From: Prostheceraeus crozeri
Taxonomy: Eukaryota > Platyhelminthes > Polycladida > Euryleptidae
Assembly (NCBI GenBank): GCA_907163375.1
Contig: CAJQUW010008621.1
Coordinates: 1 to 64,000, forward strand
Length of the DNA stretch: 64,000 nt
Direction: 5' to 3'
The notes under the pieces are model-generated. The model made no database searches. It worked only from the letters and a program-made list of their open reading frames with translations, and was not told the DNA's origin. Position numbers and translations under genes: made by a program. Below are positions 11,230 to 22,809 of this stretch, one piece after another; position 1 is the first letter of the stretch, and each line of letters starts with the position of its first letter.

Positions 11230-11477
11230 CTGTTGATTTCATCTGTAATGATGGGTTTTAATTCACCTGCCTGGCTTTCAAGTGTCACACGTTGAAGAAG
11301 ATATTGGGTAAATAATGTGCTGCCTCCAGAAAGACCAATAGAAAAGCACAACACAAATAAACACAGTGGTAAAAGCCAAAAAAACGATTTTGGGCTTTTT
11401 GATCTACTAGAGTTAAGTAATAATTTCGATTCATCGTCTGTTGTTGTGTCGTTCATTTCGCAATGATGACTGAGCAT
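11230..11477 (-). CDS. SLC46-like transporter, exon 1 (N-terminus and TM1)
   Basis: The first coding exon, ending at a good donor (AACAG|GTAAGT, intron from 11229). The split AG of the last codon is completed by the first A of exon 2 to give Arg, keeping the frame open. It encodes a hydrophilic Ser/Thr-rich cytosolic N-terminus, then TM1 (FFWLLPLCLFVLCFSIGLSG), then the start of extracellular loop 1. Two in-frame Met codons exist. The second (position 11456, beginning MNDTTTDDESK) has a G at -3 and is the likelier start; the first has T at -3. Together with exon 2 this gives the usual topology of the family, whose members are typically about 450-500 residues. Confidence 0.75.
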
Positions 11478-11548
11478 AAATATGAGACTGAACCAGACTT
11501 AGCTAATATGATGTTGCGCAACGGCCACTCAAACGTTTTAATTACTAT

Positions 11549-11782
11549 ATGTTGCGACATGAAAGTTCTGACGAATGGACAGGTTTTGTGTGTGGCGAAT
11601 TCAAATTATTTTGGGTTGCTAATTTGTTAATGCACTGCAATCTATCACCTCCTAGAGGACCACATACTAGAATTTCAGGAGGCTACGTTAAAACAGAATG
11701 TCGACCTACTTTGAAATGGCCCGCTTGCTCACCAGACTTCAATTCCATTAAAAATGTTTGGAGTTTATTGAAGGCGGTGTGA
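11549..11782 (+). pseudogene. Tc1-type transposase remnant
   Basis: A short ORF ending in WPACSPDFNSIKNVWSLLK. This corresponds to the third catalytic motif of Tc1-like DDE transposases, normally a W-P-A-x-S-P-D-x-N-P-I-E-N-x-W pattern. The Glu of the DDE triad is replaced by Lys here, and the N-terminal DNA-binding region and first Asp are not found. A few residues beyond 11785 may still be element-derived. This is a dead fragment. Confidence 0.6.
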
Positions 11783-11785
11783 AGC

Positions 11786-12806
11786 GATTAATTCTTCCTA
11801 GAGATGGTCTTTTAGACTTGAAGTTTTGCTAGGGCCACAGTGGGAGAGTGATGTATATTAAGAAGTAATCAATCGCCTTTTCGGATTCGACAAGTGATAG
11901 AACTTGCTGGTGAGGTAGCGAAATATTAGTGACCCCATTGAGTGTGCAGTGGACCCTTTTGTGGATCAACTGGCTCCACAGATCCAACGAACAACAAAGA
12001 AAATTTTATTTCAGCTTTTTTTTCATTTGCCAAATTTGTTTACTAAACGACAAAATCTCATTGAAATGACGCACAATGTAGGTGGTCCACTTTCTGTGAT
12101 CATTTTTTGACGTTGCACTAAATTGCTTTCCATAGAAATTTCGTACAATGCATATTTAGCAGATATCTGTGACATCCTGTGACTCCCTGTGAATCTGTGT
12201 CATGTAATGCATCATGTGTATCTGTTATACCTTTTAGATCGTGGAAGACAAAACACTTAATTAATTGCTAATAATGTCCGTTTGTGAATAAAGATCATTT
12301 CATGCATATTACGAAGCAACAAAATAACAGAATTAGGTTGTTTACTTCTGTGGATAAAATAGCATATTCTTATTAATATAATATGCTATCAATTTTAATG
12401 ACAAAGGAAATAATTAATGCCATGTACTTGTATATATTGAATTACTTATAAAACACTGAATGACAAAGCTCCTCGTGTCTAATAAATTCAAAATATATAC
12501 CGGTTGTGAAAAAATACTTTCCAAGTCTAAATTTCAAATAAATGCCGGTTGTGAAAAGCATCTTCCAAGGGGTATTCCATGGAAGTAGGGAGTGGCGCCT
12601 CCCTTTGCTCAGGTAGTAAGGAAAAAGATATAAAGATCTTATAGGAATTTTTATATTGCAGAATAGACACATCATTGAACGAAGAGAAAATATCAAAAAC
12701 ATAATTCAAGCATGTGAGATCACTATGAAATCGACAATGATTGTATAATGTGTAACTGTCAGTCCAGGACATCTTTGTAATTTCCTCATTCCATTCCACT
12801 CATCGG
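11786..12806. other. No gene recognised
   Basis: AT-rich sequence. The minus-strand ORFs at 12442-12799 show no domain. A near-duplicate of about 20 bp (ATGCCGGTTGTGAAAAG and ATACCGGTTGTGAAAAA) occurs at about 12498 and 12542. Confidence 0.5.
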
Positions 12807-12807
12807 A

Positions 12808-13420
12808 TGTAGGTGCTCCATTATATCCATCGCTTGGAAACTCACAGCTGACAACATTTGCTAGCCAGAAGCGGTCATCGTCATTTGTCTACTGGGGCTG
12901 ATATGGAGGTCCTCCCATCCGCTGCATTCCACGCTTAGAAGAGTTATCAGTCTGAAGGACGTGATCTGGAGGCTAAACTGTCCGCTACATTCGTCGGTTA
13001 CAGACGCTCCGCTATATACTTGTCAACTTGTGCTGCTCTGCAGGTTCTCCAAGCCGCTGTTGTCGTTCAGAGACGCTCCGCTCCATTTGAGTTGGAGTAT
13101 TACCGGAGGCTCAACGATCTGCTGCATTCGTTTGTTGGAATTGCCACTCTCCATTTGTCGTAAGGAGCTGTTCTAGAGGTCTCCAATCCGATGTATTCCT
13201 AGGCTGAAGACGCTGCACTCGTCGACTGCAGACTCTCCACCCCATTTGTCTAGTGGAGATGTATTGGAAGTTCCTCAATCCGCTGCATTCGACATCTGGA
13301 TAAGCTTTGCTCCATTTGTCTAAATGAATTGCTCTGGAGGCTCTCCAATCGGCGACATTTGGTGATCGGAGGTGCTCCAATTCATTTGATTAATGGAGTC
13401 GTTCTGGGTAATTGCCACGC
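12808..13420 (+). repeat. Degenerate tandem repeat, period about 70 bp
   Basis: Recurring blocks CCGCTGCATTC (or close variants) and GCTCCATTTGTCT followed by TGGAG. The CGCTGCATTC-like element recurs near 12918, 12980, 13053, 13119, 13188, 13278 and 13349, so spacing is irregular at about 60-90 bp. Copies are strongly diverged. It ends just upstream of the RTE element. Confidence 0.65.
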
Positions 13421-13560
13421 TTCGCACTTATAATTGAAGCATAATAACTCCTACTTGAGAACAATGACGAAGCCGCCGAATCGGCGAATTTGGTTACGGC
13501 ATTAGAAACGAACGTGGAGAAATGCTCCTAAATTTCGCGCAATTACATGACCTTAAGATA

Positions 13561-15790
13561 ACGTCATCTTTCTTCAAAAAGAAAGACAACAGAAAATGAA
13601 CTTGGAGAAGTCCCAACTGGGGGTATAAAAATGAAACTGACTACATATTTGCAGACATTGGACCCTCCAAGATACCTCAGTGTTGAACAGGTTTGACATA
13701 GGCAGTGATCACCGACTTGTAAGATGTAGCAGAAGATTCGACATACGGAAAGAAAGAAAATCAAAAATGAAGCGGGAGAAGCAAATGAATTTCGAAATGC
13801 TATAACAATATGAAGATAAATTTCAGCTAAAACTGAAAAACGAGTTTCATGCACTAGAAGTAGACTACCTGGATGAAGCTTATGGAAATTTGTGTGAAAT
13901 TTTAAAGACATCGGCGCTAAAACTCACGGAAACAAAAAGAACACAAACTTCATCCAAAATTACCATCAAAACCCAAATGGTAATGAAGAAGAGAAGTGAT
14001 ATGAAAAAGTCTGGTCTAAACAGGACAGAAAAATTTGAATATGCCGAATTATGCAAAACAATAAGCAAGAATATGAAGAATTATCTAAGAAATCTCAATA
14101 CGAAATTGGTCAAAAAAACAGTTGAAAGCGATAAGAATTTAAAACAACCGAACAGGAAACTTTCAAACAGGAAAGAAAATATCTTTAACATGAAGGACGA
14201 AACGAGAACAATTATCAACGACAGAAAAGAAATAACAGAGAGAATACAAAGGTTTTATCAAGCAAGACCTATCTATATAACAGCAAGATTTCCGTCGACC
14301 ATATGCAACCTTATGTAAACGAAGACGCAACGCCAGACATCCTTGAGAAAGAAGTTCGATATTGCTTAAACAGCATGAAGTTATAAAAAGCTCATGGCCC
14401 AGACAAGATTTCGACCGAAATTCTGAAAATGGGCGGTTAGCCTGTGATCCAACAACTTACAGGCATGTTCAACCGTTGCCTGCAATCAAGAAGCGTACCA
14501 AAAACATGGACCAACGCGACGCAATTCTCCTACACAAGAAAGGTATACTGAAGATTTGAGTAACTATAGACCGATCATCTTTCTCAACCACACGTACAAA
14601 TTGTTCACAAAAAGCCTTTCAAGCAGAATGGCAAATCGACTCGAGGAAGATCAAGCATTCGAACAAGCTGGATTTAAGAAAGACTTTTCAACAATGAATC
14701 ATATCCATGCAATAAATCAGCTGATCGAAAAAGCAACGAAATACCAAATTCCTTTATGTTTTCCGTTTGTGGATTGCGAAAAAGCGTTTGACACAGTCGA
14801 AATGTCATCAGTGATGGAAGCTCTGAAAGAACAATGCGTTGAGAAGACACTCATTGAAATACTTCAAGCCACTTACAATGAAGCCACGTGCGAAGTAACT
14901 TTGGACGACCATATGCAGACCGAAAAGATCATAGTCGAAAGAGGAGTTAGACAAGGTGGCCCCTTATCTCTGAAATTATATGCAGCCACGCTAGAAAACA
15001 TATTCCGAAAACTAAGCTGGAATGACTTTGGGAAAACACAAACGGTTGAACACTAAATGACCTGAAATTTGCAGATGATATAGTCCTTATCGCAAATACC
15101 TTTGACGAGATCCAAGAAATGTTAAACCAACTGAACACGGCTAGCGCAGAAAGCGGCCTAAAAATTAATGATGGATTAATTATAGATGGATAAACTTTCG
15201 AAAATATTACGAAACTTTTAAAAATGACAAGATCCCTATCTGTCTTAAGAAGAAAATCTTCAAACAAAGGATGATCCCAGCAATGACATGCGGATGTGAA
15301 GTGTGGACGCTTGCTAAGAAAATGGAGTTATTGGTGACACAAAAAGCTATGGAAAGACTGATGTTGTGAATAATTAAAAGAGACCGAAAAACAAACATGT
15401 GGATTCGAAGTCAAACAAAAATTCGAGACATTATAAGAACACCTAAAGAGTCGGAATGGAGATGGGCTGGTCACGTGATGAGACTAAAAGGACGAAAGAT
15501 AGACTAAGACACTGACGGAGTGGACACCTCGAGAAGATACAAGGAGAAGGGGCCGACCATTAGCAAGGTTACACGAAATCGATGACAACTGGAGGAAACT
15601 GGCACAAGATCGCATTCGATGGAGGAGGAAAAGAGAGGTCTTCGCAAGCAGTGGGACAACAACCGCTAGTGATGATGAAATTTTTTCCGCATGTTGCAAT
15701 TAATGAATGGCGATCTGTCTAAAAAGAATTTTGAAAAAGTGAATATAGATACACCGCACCATCATACAATAATAATAAAATAACAAAATA
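13561..15790 (+). pseudogene. RTE-clade LINE, 5'-truncated and decayed
   Basis: Frame-broken RTE polyprotein. It opens inside the endonuclease: TWRSPNWGYKNETDYIFAD near 13597 and GSDHRLVRCSRRFDIRKERK near 13701. The connecting region follows (13890-14318). RT motifs then appear: PFVDCEKAFDTVE near 14766-14810, RGVRQGGPLSLKLYAATLEN near 14941-15000, and the catalytic FADD box at 15068-15079 in a shifted frame. The C-terminal block reads MTCGCEVWTLAKK and then WRWAGHVMRLKGRK near 15420-15495, which is characteristic of RTE. At least three frameshifts and several stops are present. The 3' end carries an AATAATAAAATAA-like simple tail near 15770-15785. Confidence 0.85.
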
Positions 15791-18023
15791 ATCTTAAATT
15801 ATAATATTCAATAGTTGACCCTTTCACAGCTGTAGCTTTCCCAATTGCTTTTGCAAAATTTTTTGATGGAAAAAATAGGGCTGTGCGCTAGTCGCACCTA
15901 CTCGCGCCGAAAGCTTTGAAAGTCATTCTGAGTACTTGCTCATGGTCGGAAAATGCACTGTTTTACGCTATGCATTGCCCTGAGAAAATCAGGAAGGTAT
16001 TTTACTAGATTTGTAAATATTTTCCAGGGTGGCTAAGAACATGTTTAGACCGAATTGAAAAAACGTGTTTAAAATGTCTATTTCAAAATAATGTTTAATT
16101 AAGCATGTTTTTTATAAAATATCTTTTGCTGCTGAAGTATTCGATTGAGACAGGAATTCAAGATATAACAAAAATGTTAATCATGAAGTAAGTTAAATGA
16201 CTCTTTGTATTTTAAGAAATAACAAAGTGCATGATGCTGAAATAATGTAGAACAACTTCGTGATGCAATAAATCCGTCATCATTGTCATACAGTAATCTT
16301 TTGTAGTTCATCTGTTCAATTTCATGTAGGCTAAAGAAAGCACATTTTCCCGCTTCTATACTCCGAGATTACTCCACAACACTATAATGCGTCAACCCCA
16401 TTGTACTAAATTGAAGTTCGGGAGCCGCTGTACTGCATGAGTGCAGTATAAGACTTTTGCAATCCGAGAGGGTTTCGCATTAAAACCCATTCTCGACGCC
16501 TACCTTTATCAAGTGCAGGATGAGCGTTGTCTTCAAAGAGATATTCTGTGTAAGGCATTGGGTGACTGGTCCAAAGCAGGTTTGTAACCGGTTTTTACTC
16601 TACCCAACTATCAACCGGTTTAGAAATTCTCAACTCAACCGGTCGGTCGACCAGCAATTTTCTTAGGTAATGTTTTTATTCAATTTCAGGTCCATGAATC
16701 GAGCATATAATTTTCTCTGACGAATCGTTAATACACGTTATCATCCCTAAGTAAATCAGGAGTAGAATTACAGTGTATCAAAATCCTTTAGCCCATTCAA
16801 TATAGTAGGCTCTTCAATTATTTAACAAGAAAATTGCGTGCCGGTACTATCTATTGAGAAACTTATTAATTTTATTTATTGGAATTCTTCTCTTATTTAC
16901 ATTTGAGTTTGAACTTGTTCAATGAAACTCATCTCTTCAAATTATGAATGTAATCGCAAAAGTAAATAAAGTACTTCATTAATAAAGGGATTTAGAATGT
17001 AGGGTTATATTTACACACATATAACCTGTGATTGTGTTTTCTTCATCATGTCAAATTTTATCCTGTAGGGGGATCTATTTCAGTCGTATTACCTTCAGCG
17101 GTGATCCTTGGCCCTCTCTCTTCTCCCCGCTCCCTATTTCTTAACAGATTTTGAATCTTTTGAATCTCAAGATCTTAAGCTAGAAAAAGCTTAAAAAAGC
17201 TGCTAAGACGCAGCTTTTAACGTAGTGAAATCCATAACTTTTAGGGCCTCCGTTTTTTGACGTTGTGTAAAATTCAATGAATTCAATGCAATTCAATGAA
17301 TTGCATTTTGGATAAAAGGGACGTGCATGATGAAATGACGAACAAAGAAATTAAAACAGTTTCAATATTGTATCTAAACATTTTTTCGTCTTGTTGAGAA
17401 GAAATAACAGTTTCTTAAAACTTCTTGTAGCTTCTATAAAAGTCATAATGGCAAAAGTCTATCGCTTCATTTATTTGATATATTGCAATGCTTGGAATGT
17501 GATACATTGGTTCAAATAAAGATACCAAAACAAATACAATGCAATAATCATAAATTAGATGAATTCTCAACCTTTTTTTAGAACAAGACGCATGAAATTT
17601 GAAACATTTACCTTAACTATTGTCCCTATCATATACGTAAATAAATCTGAGCACTGCTTCTTTTAATGAACTGTGTACGACGCCGTTAAGTTGTTGATAC
17701 ATATTTTCCATCGCATTCTGTCCGCAAAGAGGTCATCGTCGTAGAAATAGTACCTGAAAAGGTAATTAGAAAATGAAACAAATGCTAACAGGGACATCAA
17801 TGCAAAAGTAGGCCCTAAGTCTGCAAGTACATTATTCAACCTAACATGATTACGTTATTACGCGACTGAAACAAATGCATGGCTCATCAATATCAATATG
17901 CTCCTATAAGAGCAATTTGAATTGATTCCTTTAATAGACGAGAACGATCAATAAAATTTGGTTTATGATGTTTCAACTTTTGAGTTTCCATCACAACTAA
18001 TTTGAAATGCCTAGGTTCACACA
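15791..18023. other. No gene recognised
   Basis: AT-rich, only short ORFs. Around 16585-16655 there is a cluster of ACCGGT-containing words (AACCGGTT, TCAACCGGTC), palindromic and repeated four times within about 70 bp. Meaning unknown. No splice-bounded exon could be supported. Confidence 0.45.
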
Positions 18024-18494
18024 ATGTGGTTAACCCGGCTGCTGATGGTTAGAGCCAACTTCTCTTTTCCATGCAGTGGCAATTCCTACCTGGCTGCAGC
18101 CAGTGCTGCAGTAGCTAAGTTCAGTCAGGTACCCAGTGTCGCGGGGTATAACGCTTCATCCTGGTCGGAGTTACGACCGAAGACCAACGGCGCCTACGGC
18201 GAACGAATGCAGTACAACTTCACCAACGGCAAAGAAGACGGAAAGTTCTCGACCAGGAACAGCTCAATAATGGATGATCTGCGGCAACCAACAACATACC
18301 GACTGATTGATGAGTACTATTCATTCATCTGTGAATTAAGCACTTGGGTTAAGATGGCAGAAGAATCTGGCCACTTACCTAATCGAACCTATGAACATCA
18401 TATCAGAAGGCTTTGTTGCTTCGCACAGGCTTTTCAGCTAGAAACCAGGGGAGTAAACCCAGACAGAAAATCCCTAAGTTCAAGGTGTATCTAA
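18024..18494 (+). CDS. ORF of unknown function, possibly retroelement-derived
   Basis: A 156-codon ORF with no domain I recognise. The N-terminal part is Ser/Ala-rich. The C-terminal part is helical and charged (YRLIDEYYSFICELSTWVKM). It lies 255 bp upstream of the LINE-like fragment at 18749 and is GC-richer than its surroundings, so the two may be pieces of one decayed non-LTR element. No upstream splice signals or promoter were found. Confidence 0.3.
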   Translation: MWLTRLLMVRANFSFPCSGNSYLAAASAAVAKFSQVPSVAGYNASSWSELRPKTNGAYGERMQYNFTNGKEDGKFSTRNSSIMDDLRQPTTYRLIDEYYSFICELSTWVKMAEESGHLPNRTYEHHIRRLCCFAQAFQLETRGVNPDRKSLSSRCI

Positions 18495-18748
18495 ACTCGC
18501 CGAAGAACTGAATGGCTGATAGGAAATCAGTATCTAACGTGAGCGGTCTGGTTTGAAGAGAGGGGTGGCACCCGGCCGACGGACTCAGTCGAAGAATTGA
18601 CATCCGTTGCCTCTTCCCGATACGAAGACTCTGTTTCGGGTGACTGTTTCTTACCTCCAATTCTTTCAAGTATTTCGATGAACTACATAGGACTGTACAA
18701 TTACCTCCCCGACTTCCTCACAGGAGCTTCGCCGAACTTGCTCCTTAT

Positions 18749-19072
18749 TTGAGAAACTCATTCAAAATCCCAAATGATATCAGGAAAAGATATAAACGAG
18801 GTGAAACAACGAGAAAAAGACAGCCAGGGAAAAGAAGAAATGTATGCAAGACGGAAACATTAGCATTGAAGCAGCAGGGACTACAAAGCGCAGAGGCTGA
18901 TGAAATCCGGTCCATTGAGGTGACATATAGGCCTACAAGAGGAAGCAGTCCTACAACACGTCAACTGACTGATACACCGGATAATAAGCAACTAAACGAA
19001 TACATCTCAGCTGATAGTCAAACAATGCCGAATATCTACGTCTTGAACGCCGCATCTATTGCAAAACCTTAG
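18749..19072 (+). pseudogene. Non-LTR retrotransposon fragment, start of endonuclease
   Basis: A 107-codon ORF, basic at the N-terminus and ending PNIYVLNAASIAKP followed by a stop. The phrase NIYVLNAAS-I-AKP matches the opening strand of the endonuclease of some invertebrate LINEs, where the protein continues to an ITETH motif. Here homology stops at the ORF end, so this is a 3'-truncated fragment. Assignment rests on this short motif. Confidence 0.4.
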
Positions 19073-20842
19073 GCCTCGCTCACACGGAAAACATAGCAAA
19101 CACAAGCGTCTCGAGCAGCGTATGTCCGTAAGCTATTAATCGCTCTGGTTTGCTTTGCTTGCTGTGTGGCAGTTTACAACTGCTGCTATGATGACGTTAT
19201 GACAAATGCTTGGATGATTGGGAAATGCTTGGAAAGGTAGCAGTGTGTCTGAGGCCTCATTCCTTGGAACCAATGCTTCAGGCATACTTATTAAGGTAAT
19301 GTGTTGTATTACGTATGGTTTTTTTGATGCATGTAGGAGACTTTTTCGAATGATTTACATTTCAATCAGGTATTGCAAATACCCGGATTTTTGCAACCAC
19401 CTGGATCCCGGTTCCGGATCCTAGACCCGGGTACCCGGGCGGATCCCGGATCCTGTGATCAAAAGTGATAAAACTGCATGTAATTCTTTTTCATTATCAT
19501 GAAACTTTGAATAGTCTGGTTCCTGAGATTAAGTTTAAATCATGCGTTTCATAATACGTAAAAACATACTAATGAATTGATATTGAAATCCTAGAATTTT
19601 GCTGTCGCCAATTGCAGTTGTCACTCTGGTTCTCAGTTGTTATTACCCTTCTTACAAAATATCATTACTAAATATCAATGGATAATTACAAGTATCTAAA
19701 ATGTCGGCAATACATTCTGAGACTGAACATAGAGAAATGTGTACTCTTTCTTAGGACATGATAACTGTAACTGAATTTCTGAATTGATTAAGTTTATATG
19801 TACCATGATTGTCAATCAAAAAAAACAATTTCAACAAAGATAAACAAGTGTATTTAATTAAATTAAAAGAAATGAAAGACAGCTAACGTGCTTTTATTTG
19901 TGTTCATTTAACTAGTATGCGCATATCCAACTGTTATAGACTTTTAATAATTACAGCTATTGTTCATCGTAAGTATAAGGTAGTCGGATCAATATCATAT
20001 GTTTGGAGAAGCACAATGGATCTTTTTTATGTTATTAGCTTTGAAAGTCATGGATGTCCATTCATTCCTTGGTGTGGATTAGTAAAGCGAATGTAGTGGT
20101 CACAAGTCTACAACGGCAACATGACAATTATACTGAACAAAGCATGAAAAAGTTACTTTTATCTTTTTTGCACATCAATACCGAGATACAGATATTCTTG
20201 GATAAAACATTTCTATTAAGATTTACATTCGCATTCTTGGCTGCCACTCCCAACTCTAAGTGAATAACGAGGAAAGCAAGTTTGAGGTTCTATAACTTTT
20301 ATAACTTCTATCGTTAAATATGATTTTCCACAGCATTAATGGCCATCAACATTTCATCATAAACGATCTTCGCTGGATCCGGGCGGATCTCATACCGGAT
20401 CTGGATATTTACAACAGGATCCGCTGGAAACCCCTGATTTCAATCATGATTTGGAAAATGCCTGATGAATTTAAATCCTCATTCATAGGACATTATTGGG
20501 CAGGACATCCAGCTTGGCTTTATAACAGAGACTCACCTAACGCAACATTATGATGGGAAGTTCATTTTACTCCCAGGATACTACATAGTTAGGAAGGAGA
20601 GAGAAAAGCGAAAGGAGAAGACTTAGCAATAACTATACAAAGCAATCTGCATTACATATTTCTTCAACTAGGCTCCTATTCATTAATGGTACAATCAAAA
20701 TACGTCGACAATACATGAAATGCATAAGTTTCAGCACATGAATCAATGAATCAATATCACAGAAACATCTACAAAAGGCAAAATTGGCTGAATGTTGACT
20801 ATAAAAATACCGAAGTCGGGCAGGGTCCAGAAATTTTACATA
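19073..20842. other. No gene recognised; two GGATCC-rich patches
   Basis: AT-rich apart from a GC-rich patch at about 19388-19452, which holds four GGATCC and two CCCGGG words. A second patch at about 20370-20427 has three GGATC words and two CCGGATC variants. No ORF of interest. Confidence 0.4.
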
Positions 20843-20844
20843 TA

Positions 20845-20984
20845 CGTGGTGTGATCCAAAATGTCCCGGACTAACCTACTTGCACATAACCTGTGATAAC
20901 GAATACTACTTCAGATGTAAATTTAGGTCTTTAAGGCATGAGAAATATGGTTGCCGAAATTTTTCCGGTCAGTTTTCTATTTTT
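20845..20984 (+). repeat. Mariner left terminal inverted repeat
   Basis: Begins CGTGGTGTGATCCAAAATG and matches the reverse complement of 22444-22583 except for three substitutions. Homology ends inside the T-run at 20980-20984. Confidence 0.9.
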
Positions 20985-21141
20985 TCAAAATTTTCAAACA
21001 TTTTTGTCTGAATTTCAAGATTTTCCTATAAATTCTAGCGATTTAGAATTAATATATTAAGATTAACTTGACAGTTAAGCTATCACTAATAACCTGACTA
21101 ATAATTAACGGAAAAACAAATGTTTTGTTCCAGAAAACAGT

Positions 21142-22198
21142 TTACTTTTCAATGTATGAGCCGTTAGCATTCGTCACTTTTTGCCAACGAAGTCTCAATT
21201 CACAAAAAGCTTTATGAAAAAATTCCGGTGTCAAAGAATCAAAAAACTCAGTAACTGCATCCCGCAGTTCAACTGGCGATTCAAAATGGTGTCCACGAAG
21301 ATGCTTTTTGAGGAATCTAAACAGATAGAAGTCACTTGGGGCCAAGTCAGGTGAATAAGGAGGATGGCTCAATAGTTGAAATCCGTTTCTCGTTAAGGCA
21401 TTGGTTGTGTCCTGCGAGGTGTGAATCGGAGCATTGTCATGAAGCAAGTAGAGGGGAATGTTTCGTGGCTTTCTTATTTTCTTCCTCGCTTCAGATAACA
21501 GATTGGAATAATATTCGCTATTGATTCTTACTCCTTTATCCGCAAAGTCAACCAGTTGGATTCCCGAAGCGTTCCAAAAGACCGTCAGCATCAACGACCG
21601 GCGATGTGATGTTCCGGATCGCATTTTCAAAGGGGCAGACTCGCCTGATTTTCGCCACTCTGCAGATTCTCGCTTACTTTGAGGCAGATACAAACTTAAA
21701 AGGTGTTTCATCCTCTGTAAGGATGCAGTTCAGAAACTGATCTCCGTGCATTTCGAGGAGATCCAAATTTGACTGTGCCGCCAGAAGTCTGTTCTCCTTC
21801 ATTTCAGGTGACAGAAACTTCGGTACGAAACGTGATGCCAGTTTGCGATATCCAAGTCTTTCGATGATGTCATGACAGGAGTGATAACTGATTCGCAACT
21901 CTCTTGACAACTCACGGATGGTTATCCTTCTGTGTGCTGTAATCACTTCATCGCACTGACTCGATTTCTCTTCCGGAATCTCCTGCGGCCGACCAACAGT
22001 TGAAAAATCTTGCTCCACAGATTGTCTTCCGCGTTTAAATTCGCTTATCCAGAAATAAGCAGTAGTTCTCGATGGAGCTTTGCTTCCATATGCCAGGCTT
22101 AATTCCTTTAGAATGTCACCATTAGCGAAGCCGCGGATCAGGAGGTATCGTATCACACTGCGATATTCGACTGAAGACACGCTTGTCACATCCATCAT
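21142..22198 (-). pseudogene. Mariner transposase, one-base frameshift
   Basis: Two overlapping minus-strand frames. Frame one (22198-21674) has the mariner N-terminal HTH region (VEYRSVIRYLLIRGFANGDI, EFKRGRQSVEQD, TVGRPQEIP) and the first catalytic Asp in LTEDETP. Frame two (from 21711 to 21142) supplies LYLPQSKRESAEWRKSG, the second Asp in LLHDNAPIH, and the third Asp in PYSPDLAPSDFYLF. Spacing between the second and third catalytic Asp is 34 residues (DD34D). The break lies in the A-run at 21698-21701 (T-run in coding sense), where one extra base moves the frame just after TEDETP. All three catalytic Asp are otherwise retained. The enzyme would cut and paste the element at TA sites. Confidence 0.9.
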
Positions 22199-22443
22199 GA
22201 AAACTGATAGAACAAAGAACCATCGTTGACACGGATTTCTTAATGAATGCGTGCTGAATGAACTTCACTGATTGATATCGTAACACATGAAGCAATTAAC
22301 AAAAGACGTGCAATATTCATGGCAAAGATATCCGTCAAATAAGGTACAAATCAAAATCAATCTAACTATAACAATAAGACAAATCGGATCTCGATCAATT
22401 CAGAAAATACAGAAATTCATGTTAAAATGTAAAAATATTTTTT

Positions 22444-22583
22444 AAAAATAGAAAACTGACCGGAAAAATTTCGGCGACCATATTTCTCATGCCTTAAAGA
22501 CCTAAATTTACATCTGAAGTAGTATTCGTTATCACAGGTTATCTGCAAGTAGGTTAGTCGGGGACATTTTGGATCACACCACG
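22444..22583 (-). repeat. Mariner right terminal inverted repeat
   Basis: Inverted copy of 20845-20984, ending ...GGATCACACCACG next to the TA duplication. Confidence 0.9.
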
Positions 22584-22773
22584 TATATTTGACGTAGACT
22601 GCATTTCATGTTTGGCAATCAACGGCAGCATCGAAAACATAGGATGGAAGCTTACTCCTTTTCAACACTGGCTTGGGAGCTTTTTAGAGAGCTCAAACCC
22701 GAAAAAACTTGAACGAGGGTTATTCTGGTTTGTGATAAAAGCGATAATCCAACTCGATCCGACTTCAAAATTG

Positions 22774-22809
22774 TCCTACCCGAACCCATACTTTCGGGTT
22801 CGGGTAGGA
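22774..22809. repeat. Short perfect inverted repeat
   Basis: Arms TCCTACCCGAACCC (22774-22787) and GGGTTCGGGTAGGA (22796-22809) are 14-bp perfect complements around an 8-nt loop. The rest of 22586-23176 shows no gene. Confidence 0.6.

Larger units (their letters stand above)
20845..22583 (-). mobile_element. Mariner-family DNA transposon (DD34D), long-TIR
   Basis: A complete element bounded by TA target duplications (20843-20844 and 22584-22585). The terminal inverted repeats are 140 bp (20845-20984 and 22444-22583) and differ at only three positions by my count. It contains one transposase gene on the minus strand, broken by a one-base indel. Typical mariner TIRs are about 28 bp, so these are unusually long. 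The high TIR identity suggests recent activity. Confidence 0.92.

Noticed and set aside
19069-19254. MITE with GGCCTC...CACAC inverted ends
   Set aside because: Ends match over only about 12-14 bp with mismatches, and I could not find a convincing target duplication.
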